Source: Bacteroidales bacterium
GTDB taxonomy: Bacteria > Bacteroidota > Bacteroidia > Bacteroidales > JAAYJT01
NCBI GenBank assembly: GCA_012522795.1
Contig: JAAYJT010000029.1
Coordinates: 1 to 64,000 of the forward strand
Length of the DNA stretch: 64,000 nucleotides
Reading direction: 5' to 3'
Below the pieces are notes generated by a model, which was given only the letters and a program-made list of their open reading frames with translations, made no database searches and was not told the origin of the DNA. Below, piece by piece: positions 25,527 through 35,378 of the stretch. Positions within the stretch are counted from its first letter, which is position 1. The number at the start of each line of letters is the position of its first letter. The position numbers were made by a program, and so were the translations under genes.

Positions 25527-26727
25527 AATCATTATCTCAGAAAATCCTTTTGCTCATTCATCTGCCACCTCTAACCGTTGGAGAACACTTATTGAGGGAT
25601 TAAGTGAATCAGGCGTTGCAATAGAAATTTATATTATTTCTGGATTTAACTCATTGAAGGAAAAGGAAATCTTTAATATTTCAGGAACATTTAAAAATAT
25701 AAAATATCTATACTTAATTAATAAAGTGGTAAGTGGATATTTTTATACTAGATATTACAATTATTTAGGATATCATTTTTATTATAAGAATCTCAAATCC
25801 AAAATATTAGCAATCAATGGTCTGAATCAATCCATTATTTGGACTGATAGCACCGAAACTAGTTTTAAAATTGCAACTGAAATAAGAAAACATATACCTG
25901 AGGCAAAACTTTTCCTGGAAATGAGTGAGTTTCTGGACATTCATAAATACAATAAGGGGAATTTTCTTCAAAGATGGAAAGCCGATTCCAAACAAAAATA
26001 TTTTGAGAAGAAAGCTTTTCACAAATATGACGGGCTTGCTTTAATGACAAAAACATTAATAAAACATTACAATACTTTTTCCGAACCTTCACCAAAACTG
26101 CTTCATCTACCTATGACTGTTGATCTTGATAGGTTTAAAAACGCCGAGGCTCCTTTACAGGATTTTCAAAAGCCTTACATAGCTTTTATAGGTGTGATGA
26201 ACGACAATAAAGACGGAGTAAATATATTGATTCAGGCATTTTCAATTATTGCCAAAGATTTCCCGGACTACAACCTGTATCTTATAGGAGGCTGGAATTA
26301 TGACACACCCAGTCATCTGAAGCTGATAAAAAACTTAAAACTGGAAGACAGGATCTTCTGGAAAGGTGTCTATAATAGAGATCAAATTCCCACCATAATA
26401 AAGAACGCATCATTATTAGCTCTTCCTCGTCCTGATTCTAAACAGGCTCAGGGTGGTTTTCCCACCAAACTTGGTGAATATCTGGCAACAGGAAATCCCG
26501 TTTGTGTTACAACTGTTGGCGAGATACCTGATTACCTGACAGATGGGAAATCAGCTTATTTTGCTGAACCCGGCAATGTTGATTCCTTTGCCAAAGCGAT
26601 GAGACGTGCATTGAATAATCCGGAAGAAGCAAAAGAAATCGGTGGTAATGGGCTTAAAGTTGCTGAAACTTATTTCAATCAAGAAATTCAGGCAAAAACC
26701 CTATACAATTTTTTATTGAGTTTGTAA
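25507..26727 (+). CDS. Glycosyltransferase, GT4-like
   Basis: The 406-residue GT-B protein has a C-terminal GT1-type domain from about residue 220 (KPYIAFIGVMNDNKDGVNILIQAF). The donor-site region GGFPTKLGEYLATGNPVCVTTVGEIPDY corresponds to the EX7E segment but with KLGEYLA as in many GT4 enzymes from capsule loci. I take the ATG at 25507 because the protein then starts with the expected first strand (TIKIIISENP); an upstream start at 25453 lies deep in the previous gene. The acceptor is unknown. A 75-bp gap follows. Confidence 0.85.
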   Translation: MLKKTIKIIISENPFAHSSATSNRWRTLIEGLSESGVAIEIYIISGFNSLKEKEIFNISGTFKNIKYLYLINKVVSGYFYTRYYNYLGYHFYYKNLKSKILAINGLNQSIIWTDSTETSFKIATEIRKHIPEAKLFLEMSEFLDIHKYNKGNFLQRWKADSKQKYFEKKAFHKYDGLALMTKTLIKHYNTFSEPSPKLLHLPMTVDLDRFKNAEAPLQDFQKPYIAFIGVMNDNKDGVNILIQAFSIIAKDFPDYNLYLIGGWNYDTPSHLKLIKNLKLEDRIFWKGVYNRDQIPTIIKNASLLALPRPDSKQAQGGFPTKLGEYLATGNPVCVTTVGEIPDYLTDGKSAYFAEPGNVDSFAKAMRRALNNPEEAKEIGGNGLKVAETYFNQEIQAKTLYNFLLSL

Positions 26728-26802
26728 AGTCCTAATCTCCTGGCTATATACTCCTTTCCATACAATAGGAAGAACTTAACTATTAAAAACAAAGCATTCA
26801 GT

Positions 26803-27933
26803 TTGATCAACAACATCAAACAAATACTCACTTCTCATTATAACAACTTTCGTGGATGGCGTACAAATCGGAAGCTTATCGTAATCGAAAGCGATGACTG
26901 GGGAAGCATACGAATGCCATCACGAGAAGTATTTGAAAAATATTCAAATTTAGGTTATGATTTGAGTTCCGATCCATATAATCGTTTTGACACCTTAGCA
27001 AACTCAACTGACTTAAATGCTTTATATGAAGTATTAAAGAAATATAAAGACCGGTCAGGGAATCATCCGATAATAACTTTTAATACAGTGGTGGCAAATC
27101 CGGATTTTAGTCGGATAAAGGCAACCGATTATACTGAATATTATTATGAACCTTTTACTGAAACCTTAAAACGTTATTATCCTGATGAAAATGTGTTTGC
27201 TCTCTGGCAACAAGGAATGAACGAAAGTTTGATATATCCGCAGTTTCACGGCCGTGAACATGTAAATGTGCCTGTATGGTTAGAATTGCTCCGTAACGGA
27301 AACAAACCATTGTTAGATGCTTTTGAACTTGGCTTTTGGGGGATTCCTCAAACACTCTATTCGCCTACAAGATCAATTCAGGCATCTTTCAACTCAGCCA
27401 AACCTGAGCATCTGGCAGAATATAAAACCACGATAAAAGAGGGATTAAGATTGTTTGAACAACTGTTTGGTTATAAATCCCAAACATTTATTGCCAATAA
27501 TTTCATCTGGTCATTAGAACTGAATGAAATCCTTTCTGAAATGAAAGTTAAAGGACTTCAGGGTATGCATTACCATATTTTTCCAAAAAATAACAGGGAA
27601 ATCGGCTTAAACAGGGCTTTTACCGGGAAACGAAATGCATATAAGCAAATTTATACGATCAGGAACTGTCATTTCGAACCCTCTCAGACCAATAGTAAAT
27701 ATGATGACATAAACAATTGTTTGAGGGGTATTCTAAGAGCTTTTTTCTGGAAAAAACCAGCAATAATTTCATCTCACAGAATAAATTTCATAGGCTCCCT
27801 AAACGAAAACAACAGAAAACACAATTTAGTGGGATTGAATACTTTACTGAAAGAGATTTTAAGAAAGTGGCCTGATGTTGAATTTGTGAATAGTGCCGAT
27901 TTATTGGGAATTATTAATGAGAATGATTATTAG
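26803..27933 (+). CDS. NodB-like deacetylase family protein, paralogue A
   Basis: The 376-residue protein carries motifs matching metal sites of NodB/CE4 folds: SDDWGSIR (residues ~29-37, acidic pair), PQFHGREHVN (about 146-155, HxxxH) and ISSHRINF near residue 323. It shares these and much of its length with the protein at 31592-32713, so the two are paralogues. The family is not assigned a function that I recognise. There is no signal peptide. Translation seems to start at TTG 26803; no ATG is available in frame before the conserved region. It sits after a glycosyltransferase and before three more. Confidence 0.6.
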   Translation: MINNIKQILTSHYNNFRGWRTNRKLIVIESDDWGSIRMPSREVFEKYSNLGYDLSSDPYNRFDTLANSTDLNALYEVLKKYKDRSGNHPIITFNTVVANPDFSRIKATDYTEYYYEPFTETLKRYYPDENVFALWQQGMNESLIYPQFHGREHVNVPVWLELLRNGNKPLLDAFELGFWGIPQTLYSPTRSIQASFNSAKPEHLAEYKTTIKEGLRLFEQLFGYKSQTFIANNFIWSLELNEILSEMKVKGLQGMHYHIFPKNNREIGLNRAFTGKRNAYKQIYTIRNCHFEPSQTNSKYDDINNCLRGILRAFFWKKPAIISSHRINFIGSLNENNRKHNLVGLNTLLKEILRKWPDVEFVNSADLLGIINENDY

Positions 27934-28075
27934 GTTTTTGTAGTAACAACATTTAACTCAATAAATTCTTAGCTCATTTTTCCCAACAATAAAAAGACTT
28001 GATAAAACAGGTAAGTAATGGTATAAAAGAAAAAAGACTGGTTCTACAAAATAATTTTGTGGAAAACATATCGAA

Positions 28076-29170
28076 ATGACAGAGAGTAGAGTAAAAAAAA
28101 TTTGTTTTATAAGTCATGGGCTTGAAGGAGGAGGTATGGAGCGTGCTTTGATTTCACTGGCCAACTATTTTGCTGAAAAAAACCATCAGATAGCTATAAT
28201 TAATATTTACCGTACAGGTGTGTTTTTTGATCTAAATCCCTCAATAAAATTGATATGGCCACAATTTAAGAGAAACAATAAGCTCTTTTATGTTATTAGA
28301 CTGATTCCCTATTTAAGAAGAGAGATAGTTAATTTCAAACCGGATTCGATTCTGAGCTTTGGTGAGACTTTCAACGCTTATTCCGTTTTAGCAACCCGGT
28401 TTTTAAAGACCAGGGTGATTCTGACAAACAGAATGTGGCCAACATTAAGGCTAAGAATTTCTCAAACCGTTGCTAATTGGATACTTTATAGATTTGCTGA
28501 TGGAGTTATTGCACAAACGCAGGCAGCAAAGGAAATAATTAAGAAAAAAAGCCCTAATAAGTATATCACTGTAATACCAAATGCTGTTCAACCTATTAAT
28601 GCTAAAACAAGGACATCAAAAAATCGAATAGTGAGTGTTGGGCGGCTATCGGAAGCAAAAGGACATATCATTCTGATCAAATCATTTGTACTTCTAAAAA
28701 ATAATGACTGGACCCTTCACCTTGTTGGTGATGGACCTCAAAAACAAAACCTGCATGAAGAAACTATAAAATCAGGTATTTCAGATAAGGTGGTTTTCCA
28801 TGGTCATTTAAAAGATTTCAGCAATATTTTATCCGAATCCGATATTTTCGTTCTCCCTTCCTTTAATGAAGGTTTCCCCAATGCTTTACTCGAAGCAATG
28901 TCAGTACCACTTGCCTGCGTGAGCAGCAATTGTGTTGCAGGTCCCTCTGATATAATAGAACATGGCAGAAATGGTTTGTTGTTCGAACCGGGTAATATAA
29001 ACGAACTTGCTGGCATTCTGGAGCAACTGATAAATGACAGTAACCTCAGAAAAGAAATGGCTGCAGAAGCTTTCAAAGTGAGGGACACCTTTAGTTTTAA
29101 CAAGATTGCAGAAAAATATCTTTATTTCATCCTTGGAGACCAGATAAACAATGAAGCTTCTTCAAATTAA
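28076..29170 (+). CDS. Glycosyltransferase, GT4
   Basis: This 364-residue GT4 enzyme has the glycine-rich N-terminal loop GLEGGGMERALISLANY (about 15-31), IIPNAV-type linker (VIPNAVQPIN), GRLSEAKGH donor-domain start near residue 188, and the classic SFNEGFPNALLEAM (EX7E) at about 261-274. The ending CVAGPSDII is typical of PglH/WbnE-like retaining transferases. Donor and linkage are unknown. It overlaps the next gene by 20 bp. Confidence 0.9.
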   Translation: MTESRVKKICFISHGLEGGGMERALISLANYFAEKNHQIAIINIYRTGVFFDLNPSIKLIWPQFKRNNKLFYVIRLIPYLRREIVNFKPDSILSFGETFNAYSVLATRFLKTRVILTNRMWPTLRLRISQTVANWILYRFADGVIAQTQAAKEIIKKKSPNKYITVIPNAVQPINAKTRTSKNRIVSVGRLSEAKGHIILIKSFVLLKNNDWTLHLVGDGPQKQNLHEETIKSGISDKVVFHGHLKDFSNILSESDIFVLPSFNEGFPNALLEAMSVPLACVSSNCVAGPSDIIEHGRNGLLFEPGNINELAGILEQLINDSNLRKEMAAEAFKVRDTFSFNKIAEKYLYFILGDQINNEASSN

Positions 29171-30377
29171 CTCTGTAATAAATACTAGCTCAACCGGCAG
29201 AATAGCTGAAGAAATAGGTCAAAAAGCACTGGCTTTGGGATGGGAGAGCTTCATAGCCTATGGCCGTGAACACAATAGACCGAGTGACTCTAAAAAAATC
29301 AGGATTGGAAATGATCTGGATATAAAACTTCATGGTGTGCGTACCCGCATTTTTGATAACCACTCACTTGGTCAGTCATCACGACTTGCCACCAAAAAAC
29401 TGATTAGCGAAATTGAAAAGATTAGTCCAGATATTATTCATCTGCATAATTTACATGGCTATTATCTCAATATTGAAGTTTTGTTTAACTTTTTAAAAAC
29501 AAGCTCTACACCGGCAGTCTGGACATTGCACGATTGCTGGGCTTTCACAGGGCATTGCACATATTTTGAATTAGCCAGTTGTAACAAATGGCAAACACAT
29601 TGTCACCACTGCCCGATTAGCAACAAATATCCGGCAAGTTATCTGATAGATCGTTCAAAAAAGAATTTTTCTGAAAAAAAAGAGATTTTTACTTCTTTAA
29701 AAAACCTAACTTTAATCCCTGTTTCTCATTGGCTTAAAAATTTAATTCAAAAGTCCTTTCTGAAATCAATTCCCACCAGTGTTATTTACAATGGAATTGA
29801 CACTAAAATATTCAAACCTTATTTTGAACAGGTTTTACGAAAAAAATATAATTTAAACGATAAGTTCATTCTTTTGGGTGTTGCCAGCGAATGGTCGGTT
29901 CGCAAAGGATTAGAGGATTATATAAAATTAAGCAAAGAACTCGACAACGACCACCAAATCGTATTGATTGGATTAAGTCAGAAACAAATAAGGGAGTTGC
30001 CTGAAAATATTATTGGCATAGAGAAAACAGAAAATGTCGTTGAATTGGCTCAATATTATAGTGACGCAGATTTGATACTAAATATTTCATATGTGGAATC
30101 ATTTGGTTTAACCACTGTTGAGGGTTTTGCCTGTGGTACTCCGGGTATTGTATACAACGCCACTGCAAGTCCGGAATTAATTGATAAATCCACAGGAATG
30201 ATCGTTGAAAAAGGCAATATAGCAGAATTGGTTTCAGCAATCAAACAAATGAAAGATACTGGCAAATCGCATTTCAGTGAAGCCTGTATTAATCGCGTTA
30301 AAAAATATTTTGACAAGGAAAAACAATATCAGGATTATTTTGATTTATACAATCGTCTGATTAATAACCGTAATTAA
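29151..30377 (+). CDS. Glycosyltransferase, WcaC-like GT4
   Basis: The 408-residue protein starts MKLLQINSVINTSSTGRIAEEIG and has the HLHNLHGYYLN and LHDCWAFTGHCTYFE motifs (around residues 99-132) followed by a cysteine-rich stretch (CNKWQTHCHHCP) seen in colanic-acid WcaC-type transferases; the cysteines may bind a metal. The donor domain includes ESFGLTTVEGFACGTP (EX7E). It overlaps the upstream gene by 20 bp and is followed by the WbuB-like gene after 27 bp. Confidence 0.87.
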   Translation: MKLLQINSVINTSSTGRIAEEIGQKALALGWESFIAYGREHNRPSDSKKIRIGNDLDIKLHGVRTRIFDNHSLGQSSRLATKKLISEIEKISPDIIHLHNLHGYYLNIEVLFNFLKTSSTPAVWTLHDCWAFTGHCTYFELASCNKWQTHCHHCPISNKYPASYLIDRSKKNFSEKKEIFTSLKNLTLIPVSHWLKNLIQKSFLKSIPTSVIYNGIDTKIFKPYFEQVLRKKYNLNDKFILLGVASEWSVRKGLEDYIKLSKELDNDHQIVLIGLSQKQIRELPENIIGIEKTENVVELAQYYSDADLILNISYVESFGLTTVEGFACGTPGIVYNATASPELIDKSTGMIVEKGNIAELVSAIKQMKDTGKSHFSEACINRVKKYFDKEKQYQDYFDLYNRLINNRN

Positions 30378-30404
30378 AGTCCCAAACAAACCACCCCACT
30401 GAAA

Positions 30405-31595
30405 ATGAGAGTTTTATTTCTCATGTTTGTATTTCCTGACATGAATAAATCATTCAACATGTACACTACGCTTGTTGAAGAATTTGTGAACCACAGGCAT
30501 GATGTAGTGGTGCTTGCCCCGGGGAATACAAAAACCTTTGTTAGTGTTGAGAAAAACATAGAAGTATTAAGAGTGCAAACTCTGCCTATTAAGAATGTTC
30601 CAAACTATTTAAAAGGGATTTCAAACCTGATATTGCCTTATCAGTACGCTACAGCGTTAAATAAATTTTATAAAGAAAAAAGCTTTGATCTTATCATAAT
30701 CCCCACGCCACCAATTACTTTAGTAGACCTTGCTGCTAAATTAAAAAAGAAATTCAATGCAAGTTTATATCTGGTTTTAAGAGACATGTTCCCTCAAAAC
30801 GCTGTTGATCTGGGGTTTATGAAAAAAGGTGGCATTTTGTATAATTATTTTAGACGTAAAGAAAAGAAACTTTACAAAGAAGCTGATTTCATAGGTTGCA
30901 TGTCGGAAGGTAATATTGATTATGTGCTTCAGCACAACAATTTTGTTAATTCAGGCAAGCTCCATGAATTAAAAAATTTTCAGAAACCTTATAAAAGCAC
31001 CAACAATTCCAGGCAATTCCTGAAGGAAAAATACAAGATAAACAATAAATTTGTTGTTGTTTTCGGCGGAAATATGGGTAAACCCCAGCAATTGGAAAAT
31101 GTTTTAACTTTAGCTCAAGCTGCAATGGCATATCCTGATATTGTTTTTCTTCTGCTGGGTGAAGGAGTACAGATGAACCGGATTTCAGGTTTAGTAGAAA
31201 AACAAAACATCTCCAATATATATCTGAACATCACCATTCCAAAACAGGAATATCAGGATTTAATAAGTATTTGTGACATAGGGCTGATAAGTCTTCATCA
31301 GGATTTCACAATTCCAAATATTCCAAGCAAAGCACTTGATTATCTCAATGTAGGGCTACCAATACTGGCGAGCCTTGACAAAGCAACAGATTTTGGAAGC
31401 ATCCTGGACAGGTATAATCTTGGATTATGGGTATATGCAACTCAACCAAAGGAATTGATTGAGAAGCTGTTAGACTTATATCACAACAGAGAATTAAGAG
31501 AAACAATGGGAAAAAATGGCAAAGCATATTTTAATAAATATTTGTTGCCCGACATTGCATATAACACTATAATACAACAAGTAAGCAAAAAATGA
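30405..31595 (+). CDS. wbuB: WbuB-like glycosyltransferase, candidate L-fucosamine transferase
   Basis: The 396-residue protein matches the WbuB group: MRVLFLMFVFPDMN at the start, LIIIPTPPITLVDLAAKLKK, LRDMFPQNAVDLGFMKKG (about 126-143) and IGCMSEGNIDYV. WbuB in E. coli O26 is a proposed L-FucNAc transferase, which fits the CapE/F/G set upstream. It lacks the clean EX7E motif of the neighbouring GT4 enzymes. It overlaps the next gene by 4 bp. The gene symbol reflects group similarity; the specificity is inference from context. Confidence 0.75.
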   Translation: MRVLFLMFVFPDMNKSFNMYTTLVEEFVNHRHDVVVLAPGNTKTFVSVEKNIEVLRVQTLPIKNVPNYLKGISNLILPYQYATALNKFYKEKSFDLIIIPTPPITLVDLAAKLKKKFNASLYLVLRDMFPQNAVDLGFMKKGGILYNYFRRKEKKLYKEADFIGCMSEGNIDYVLQHNNFVNSGKLHELKNFQKPYKSTNNSRQFLKEKYKINNKFVVVFGGNMGKPQQLENVLTLAQAAMAYPDIVFLLLGEGVQMNRISGLVEKQNISNIYLNITIPKQEYQDLISICDIGLISLHQDFTIPNIPSKALDYLNVGLPILASLDKATDFGSILDRYNLGLWVYATQPKELIEKLLDLYHNRELRETMGKNGKAYFNKYLLPDIAYNTIIQQVSKK

Positions 31596-32713
31596 ACTGG
31601 AGATATACTCTTGTTTCCCACCTAAAAAATATTCCGGGCTGGAAAACCGGAAGAAAGCTTATTGTATTCTCGGTTGATGATTACGGAAATGTTCGTATTG
31701 CATCCCGCAAAGCATCAGATGAACTTATAAAAGCAGGAATAAAACCAGCTTCTCATTTCGACCGTTTCGACTCACTGGAAACCCATGAAGACCTGGAAGC
31801 ATTATTTGAAGTATTAAGTTCAGTGAAAGATAAGCATGGTAATCCGGCTGTTTTCACGCCATACGCAATACCATGCAACATCAGCTTTGAAGCAATGGCT
31901 GATATGGGAAACAGCATATATATCAATGAATTACTTCCCGTAACTTTTGAGAAATTATCTGCAGAAGATCCTGGTGCTTATGAAGGAACATGGGCATTAT
32001 GGAAGGAAGGGATTGAAAAAGGATTGATGCGCCCGCAGTTTCACGGACGGGAGCATTTCAACTTGTATGTTTTTAATGATTTGCTTAGTAAGCAAAATAA
32101 AAATCTGCTGACTGCTCTGCAGCATCACTCCTATGTTTCACTACCGGAACATAAAAACTACCGTCAGGGATGGACTTCAGCTTTTGATTTTGAAACTATT
32201 GACGAAATAGAGCCAATGGCTGATATAATCCGGGATGGAATAAGTAAGTTTGAACAGGTATATGGTTATATGCCTAACAGTTTTACACCACCCGCACGAA
32301 ATTTTCCTGTAAGTATAGAACAGAAACTGAGCTCATTTGGTCTGGATTATTTTGATATGCCGGTATATCAGAACCGAATGCTGGAGAATGGAAAATACCG
32401 GAGAGAGATATATAAATTAGGTGACAGGAAACCACTGCCTGTCATTATCAGGAATATCCCTTTTGAACCAACTACCAAAAATTTAACATCAGATTGGGTT
32501 AATTTTACTTTAAAACAAATCAGAACTGCATTTTTTTGGGGCAAACCGGCACACATCAGTTCACACCGGGTTAATTTCAGCGGGCATATTGATCTCAACA
32601 ACCGAAAAGAAGGTTTGGATATGCTGAAAATTTTATTGCAAAAAATAGTCAGAACCTGGCCGGATGTAGAATTTATATCTGTTGAACAACTGGGCAGGAT
32701 TGTATACGAATAA
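31592..32713 (+). CDS. NodB-like deacetylase family protein, paralogue B
   Basis: This paralogue of 26803-27933 (373 aa) has the same landmarks: GRKLIVFSVDDYGNVRIASRK (about 20-40), ALWKEGIEKGL followed by PQFHGREHFN (about 148-157), and ISSHRVNFSGHIDLNNRK (about 329-346). The acidic pair and the two histidine motifs suggest a metal-dependent deacetylase-type active site, but the family is uncharacterised to my knowledge. It overlaps the WbuB-like gene by 4 bp and is followed 12 bp later by the AMP-ligase gene. Divergence from paralogue A is considerable, so the duplication is old. Confidence 0.6.
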   Translation: MNWRYTLVSHLKNIPGWKTGRKLIVFSVDDYGNVRIASRKASDELIKAGIKPASHFDRFDSLETHEDLEALFEVLSSVKDKHGNPAVFTPYAIPCNISFEAMADMGNSIYINELLPVTFEKLSAEDPGAYEGTWALWKEGIEKGLMRPQFHGREHFNLYVFNDLLSKQNKNLLTALQHHSYVSLPEHKNYRQGWTSAFDFETIDEIEPMADIIRDGISKFEQVYGYMPNSFTPPARNFPVSIEQKLSSFGLDYFDMPVYQNRMLENGKYRREIYKLGDRKPLPVIIRNIPFEPTTKNLTSDWVNFTLKQIRTAFFWGKPAHISSHRVNFSGHIDLNNRKEGLDMLKILLQKIVRTWPDVEFISVEQLGRIVYE

Positions 32714-32725
32714 TTAACCGCAGGA

Positions 32726-34003
32726 ATGAATTTTCGAGATTTTTTATTTATCGGGAAAGATGCTTTGAATGGTTTTAAAATTCACAGGCATATAAAAGAG
32801 ATTGAAAAATCGCTTAAAACCGGTGAGAACGCTCATAAAGTCAAACAAATACTCGAATATTCAAATGAAAACGTTCCGTTCTATAAAAAACTGAACATTA
32901 AAGAATTTCGAGATCTTCCTGTTGTGGATAAAGTGATAATTAAATCGAACATAAATGATTTTATATCATACAAATACAAAAGGAAAAAGCTGAAAAAAAT
33001 AACAACAAGTGGTTCTACGGGGACTCCATTTACCGTTTATCAGAATAAAAATAAAAAATTACGAAACCTTGCTGATACTCTGGTATTTGAAAGAAATGCC
33101 GGCTACCGGTTAGGGGACCGAATGCTGTATGTTAAAATATGGACAAAAGAAAAAATGTCTCATCCCCTGATTTATTGGGCTCAGAATATGATCCCGATTG
33201 ATGCTATTAAGCTTGACGATAATCAGATTTCCAACATTCTTAACGACATAAAAAGGAACAAAAACAAAACACATTGCGTAATTGGTTATGTTTCAGCATT
33301 AGAGCAGGTTATAAGGTTTTGTGATAAAAATAATATCACTGATCTCGAAGCAAAATTTTCTACAGTAATCACAATGTCTGAATCTTTAGATACAGGAACA
33401 AAAGACAAACTTGGAGAACTTTTTAAATGTCCGGTAGTTGCCAGATATAGTAATTTGGAAAATGGAATTTTAGCCCAGCAACTTTCTGATGGCGGCAATT
33501 CTTTTGTTTTTAATTCTGCAAGCTATTTTATTGAAATACTTGACCTTAACAATGATACCTCATTAAAGGAAGGGGAAAAAGGCAGGATAGTAATTACTGA
33601 CTTATATAACTACGCAATGCCAATGCTAAGATATGATACCGGTGATATCGGGAGTATTGAACATAGCAGTAATGGTGTTTTATTACTAAAAACCATAGAA
33701 GGCAGAAAACTTGATGTGCTTTTTGACAGTAAGGGCAATATTGTGTCGTCATATATTATGTATAAGAATATGTGGAAGTATCCTGAGATCATGCAGTATC
33801 AATTAATTCAGACCGGGCAAAAGGATTACTTATTTAAAATTAATTGCAAGCGTCCTTTTGAAAAAGAAGAACAGCTCACGTCAGAATTCAAGGAGTATCT
33901 GGGTTCAGACAGTAATTTCAAGATTGAATATGTTGATGAAATAGTGCTCCTGGATTCGGGAAAGAGAAGGAAAACAGTAAACTTATATAAAAACACCATT
34001 TAG
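32726..34003 (+). CDS. CapK/PaaK-like AMP-ligase (adenylate-forming) family protein
   Basis: The 425-residue protein resembles the CapK group of phenylacetate-CoA ligase-like proteins of capsule loci. The nucleotide-binding loop is TTSGSTGTPFTVYQN (about 92-106), and the C-terminal adenylation motifs are seen as LRYDTGDIGSI and GRKLD. It is about 425 aa, as in CapK. Such enzymes activate a carboxylate with ATP; here it might supply an acyl or aminoacyl group for decoration of the glycan by the nearby GNAT proteins. No acyl carrier protein is seen. Confidence 0.8.
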   Translation: MNFRDFLFIGKDALNGFKIHRHIKEIEKSLKTGENAHKVKQILEYSNENVPFYKKLNIKEFRDLPVVDKVIIKSNINDFISYKYKRKKLKKITTSGSTGTPFTVYQNKNKKLRNLADTLVFERNAGYRLGDRMLYVKIWTKEKMSHPLIYWAQNMIPIDAIKLDDNQISNILNDIKRNKNKTHCVIGYVSALEQVIRFCDKNNITDLEAKFSTVITMSESLDTGTKDKLGELFKCPVVARYSNLENGILAQQLSDGGNSFVFNSASYFIEILDLNNDTSLKEGEKGRIVITDLYNYAMPMLRYDTGDIGSIEHSSNGVLLLKTIEGRKLDVLFDSKGNIVSSYIMYKNMWKYPEIMQYQLIQTGQKDYLFKINCKRPFEKEEQLTSEFKEYLGSDSNFKIEYVDEIVLLDSGKRRKTVNLYKNTI

Positions 34004-34124
34004 AAGCTTTTCAACGGATTTTTAAACGGTTCATAAGGAATAATTGACCAGAATAATTTAGCACAGTTCAATCCAATTCCGATTAACAAAAAATCAAAGA
34101 GTTTTTTAAATATTTTCTTTAATA

Positions 34125-34730
34125 ATGTACAAAAGCTGTATAAAGCGTTTTCTCGATATAATTGTAGCATTGTCGGGCCTGTTGGCATTATCGCCGCTAT
34201 TTATATTGATTACCATTATACTGTATTTCAACAATAAAGGCAATCCGTTTTTTATTCAGGAAAGACCTGGCAAAAATGAAAATCTGTTCAGGATCATCAA
34301 ATTTAAAACCATGAATGATAAAACAGATGAAAACGGCAAATTACTTCCTGATGCTGAACGTCTGACAAGCTTTGGAAAGTTTGTTCGCAAGGCATCGCTG
34401 GATGAAATACCACAATTAATCAATGTGCTAAAAGGCGACATGAGTATAGTGGGACCAAGGCCTCTGAGAACATATTATTTACCTCTTTACAATGAAACAC
34501 AAAAGCGTCGTCACGAAATACGACCCGGTATTACCGGCTGGGCTCAAGTAAACGGACGTAATGCTATTTCGTGGGCAAAAAAATTTGAATATGATGTGTG
34601 GTACGTTGATAATGTATCCTTTATGCTGGATACTAAAATAATAGTAATGACTGTTCAAAAGGTTTTTAAACGTGAAGGTATATCGAAAGAGGGTCACGCA
34701 ACTACTGAAGCTTTTAATGGCAATAATTAA
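34125..34730 (+). CDS. Phosphoglycosyltransferase, PglC-like initiating enzyme
   Basis: It transfers a sugar-1-phosphate to undecaprenyl phosphate and so starts the repeat unit. The 201-residue protein is a one-domain monotopic PGT: an N-terminal reentrant helix (about 10-32), RFKTMN-like [12 protein letters not shown], the catalytic DE dyad in [25 protein letters not shown] and the C-terminal [14 protein letters not shown]. It is followed 9 bp later by a PglD-like acetyltransferase; the PglC-PglD pairing suggests a diacetylated or N-acylated 4-amino sugar as the first residue, although no PglE/PglF-type aminotransferase is in the window. Confidence 0.9.
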   Translation: MYKSCIKRFLDIIVALSGLLALSPLFILITIILYFNNKGNPFFIQERPGKNENLFRIIKFKTMNDKTDENGKLLPDAERLTSFGKFVRKASLDEIPQLINVLKGDMSIVGPRPLRTYYLPLYNETQKRRHEIRPGITGWAQVNGRNAISWAKKFEYDVWYVDNVSFMLDTKIIVMTVQKVFKREGISKEGHATTEAFNGNN

Positions 34731-34739
34731 CTTTATATT

Positions 34740-35378
34740 ATGGACTTATATATAATAGGTGCAGGGAATGTAGGCGGTTTTCTGGCTTACCATGCAAACC
34801 AGTTTGGCAAATATATTCTTAAAGGATTTATTGATGACGATGAAAGTAAACATGGAAAGTATATTTACGACTTACCTGTCATAGGCAAGGTGGATATTCT
34901 GTTAAACATTGACAAACCATTTGCTGTTGCTGTTGCAATAGGAAATCCGATCAATAAAAAAAATATAGTAGAGCTGCTTAAGCAAAACAAGCAGGTGGTT
35001 TTTCCTAGTTTCATTCATCCTTCTGTATGGATCGGACAAAAAGTGATAATTAAAAAAGGCTGTATAATTTATCCGGGTGTAACTATAAATTATGAAACCG
35101 AGATTGATGATTTCGTAACTATCAACATGAATGCATCAGTAGGACATAACTGTAGATTAAACGATTTTTCAACACTTTCGCCGGGAGTCAATTGTGGAGG
35201 TTTTACAGTTATCGGAGAAGAAAGCTTTCTTGGAATAGGTTCTTCTACGATCCAGTCAATAAAAATTGGTAATAAGTCAATTGTCGGGGCTGGTGCGATA
35301 GTGATACGGAATATTCCGGATAATGTGGTTGTAGCCGGAGTTCCAGCAAAAATCATCAAATCAGGCTTAAATGATTAA
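34740..35378 (+). CDS. PglD-like sugar O/N-acetyltransferase
   Basis: The 212-residue protein has an N-terminal Rossmann-like nucleotide-sugar domain (IGAGNVGGFLAYHA, residues 4-17) and a C-terminal left-handed beta-helix of hexapeptide repeats (about 90-205) with the catalytic histidine in ASVGHNCRLNDFS. This is the architecture of PglD/NeuD/PerB. It acetylates a UDP-4-amino sugar or similar in the cytoplasm. It overlaps the next gene by 8 bp. Confidence 0.85.
   Translation: MDLYIIGAGNVGGFLAYHANQFGKYILKGFIDDDESKHGKYIYDLPVIGKVDILLNIDKPFAVAVAIGNPINKKNIVELLKQNKQVVFPSFIHPSVWIGQKVIIKKGCIIYPGVTINYETEIDDFVTINMNASVGHNCRLNDFSTLSPGVNCGGFTVIGEESFLGIGSSTIQSIKIGNKSIVGAGAIVIRNIPDNVVVAGVPAKIIKSGLND

Noticed and set aside
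34000-34188. 62-aa minus-strand ORF covering the gap before the first phosphoglycosyltransferase
   Set aside because: It overlaps two real plus-strand genes, has no recognisable domain, and opposes the operon.
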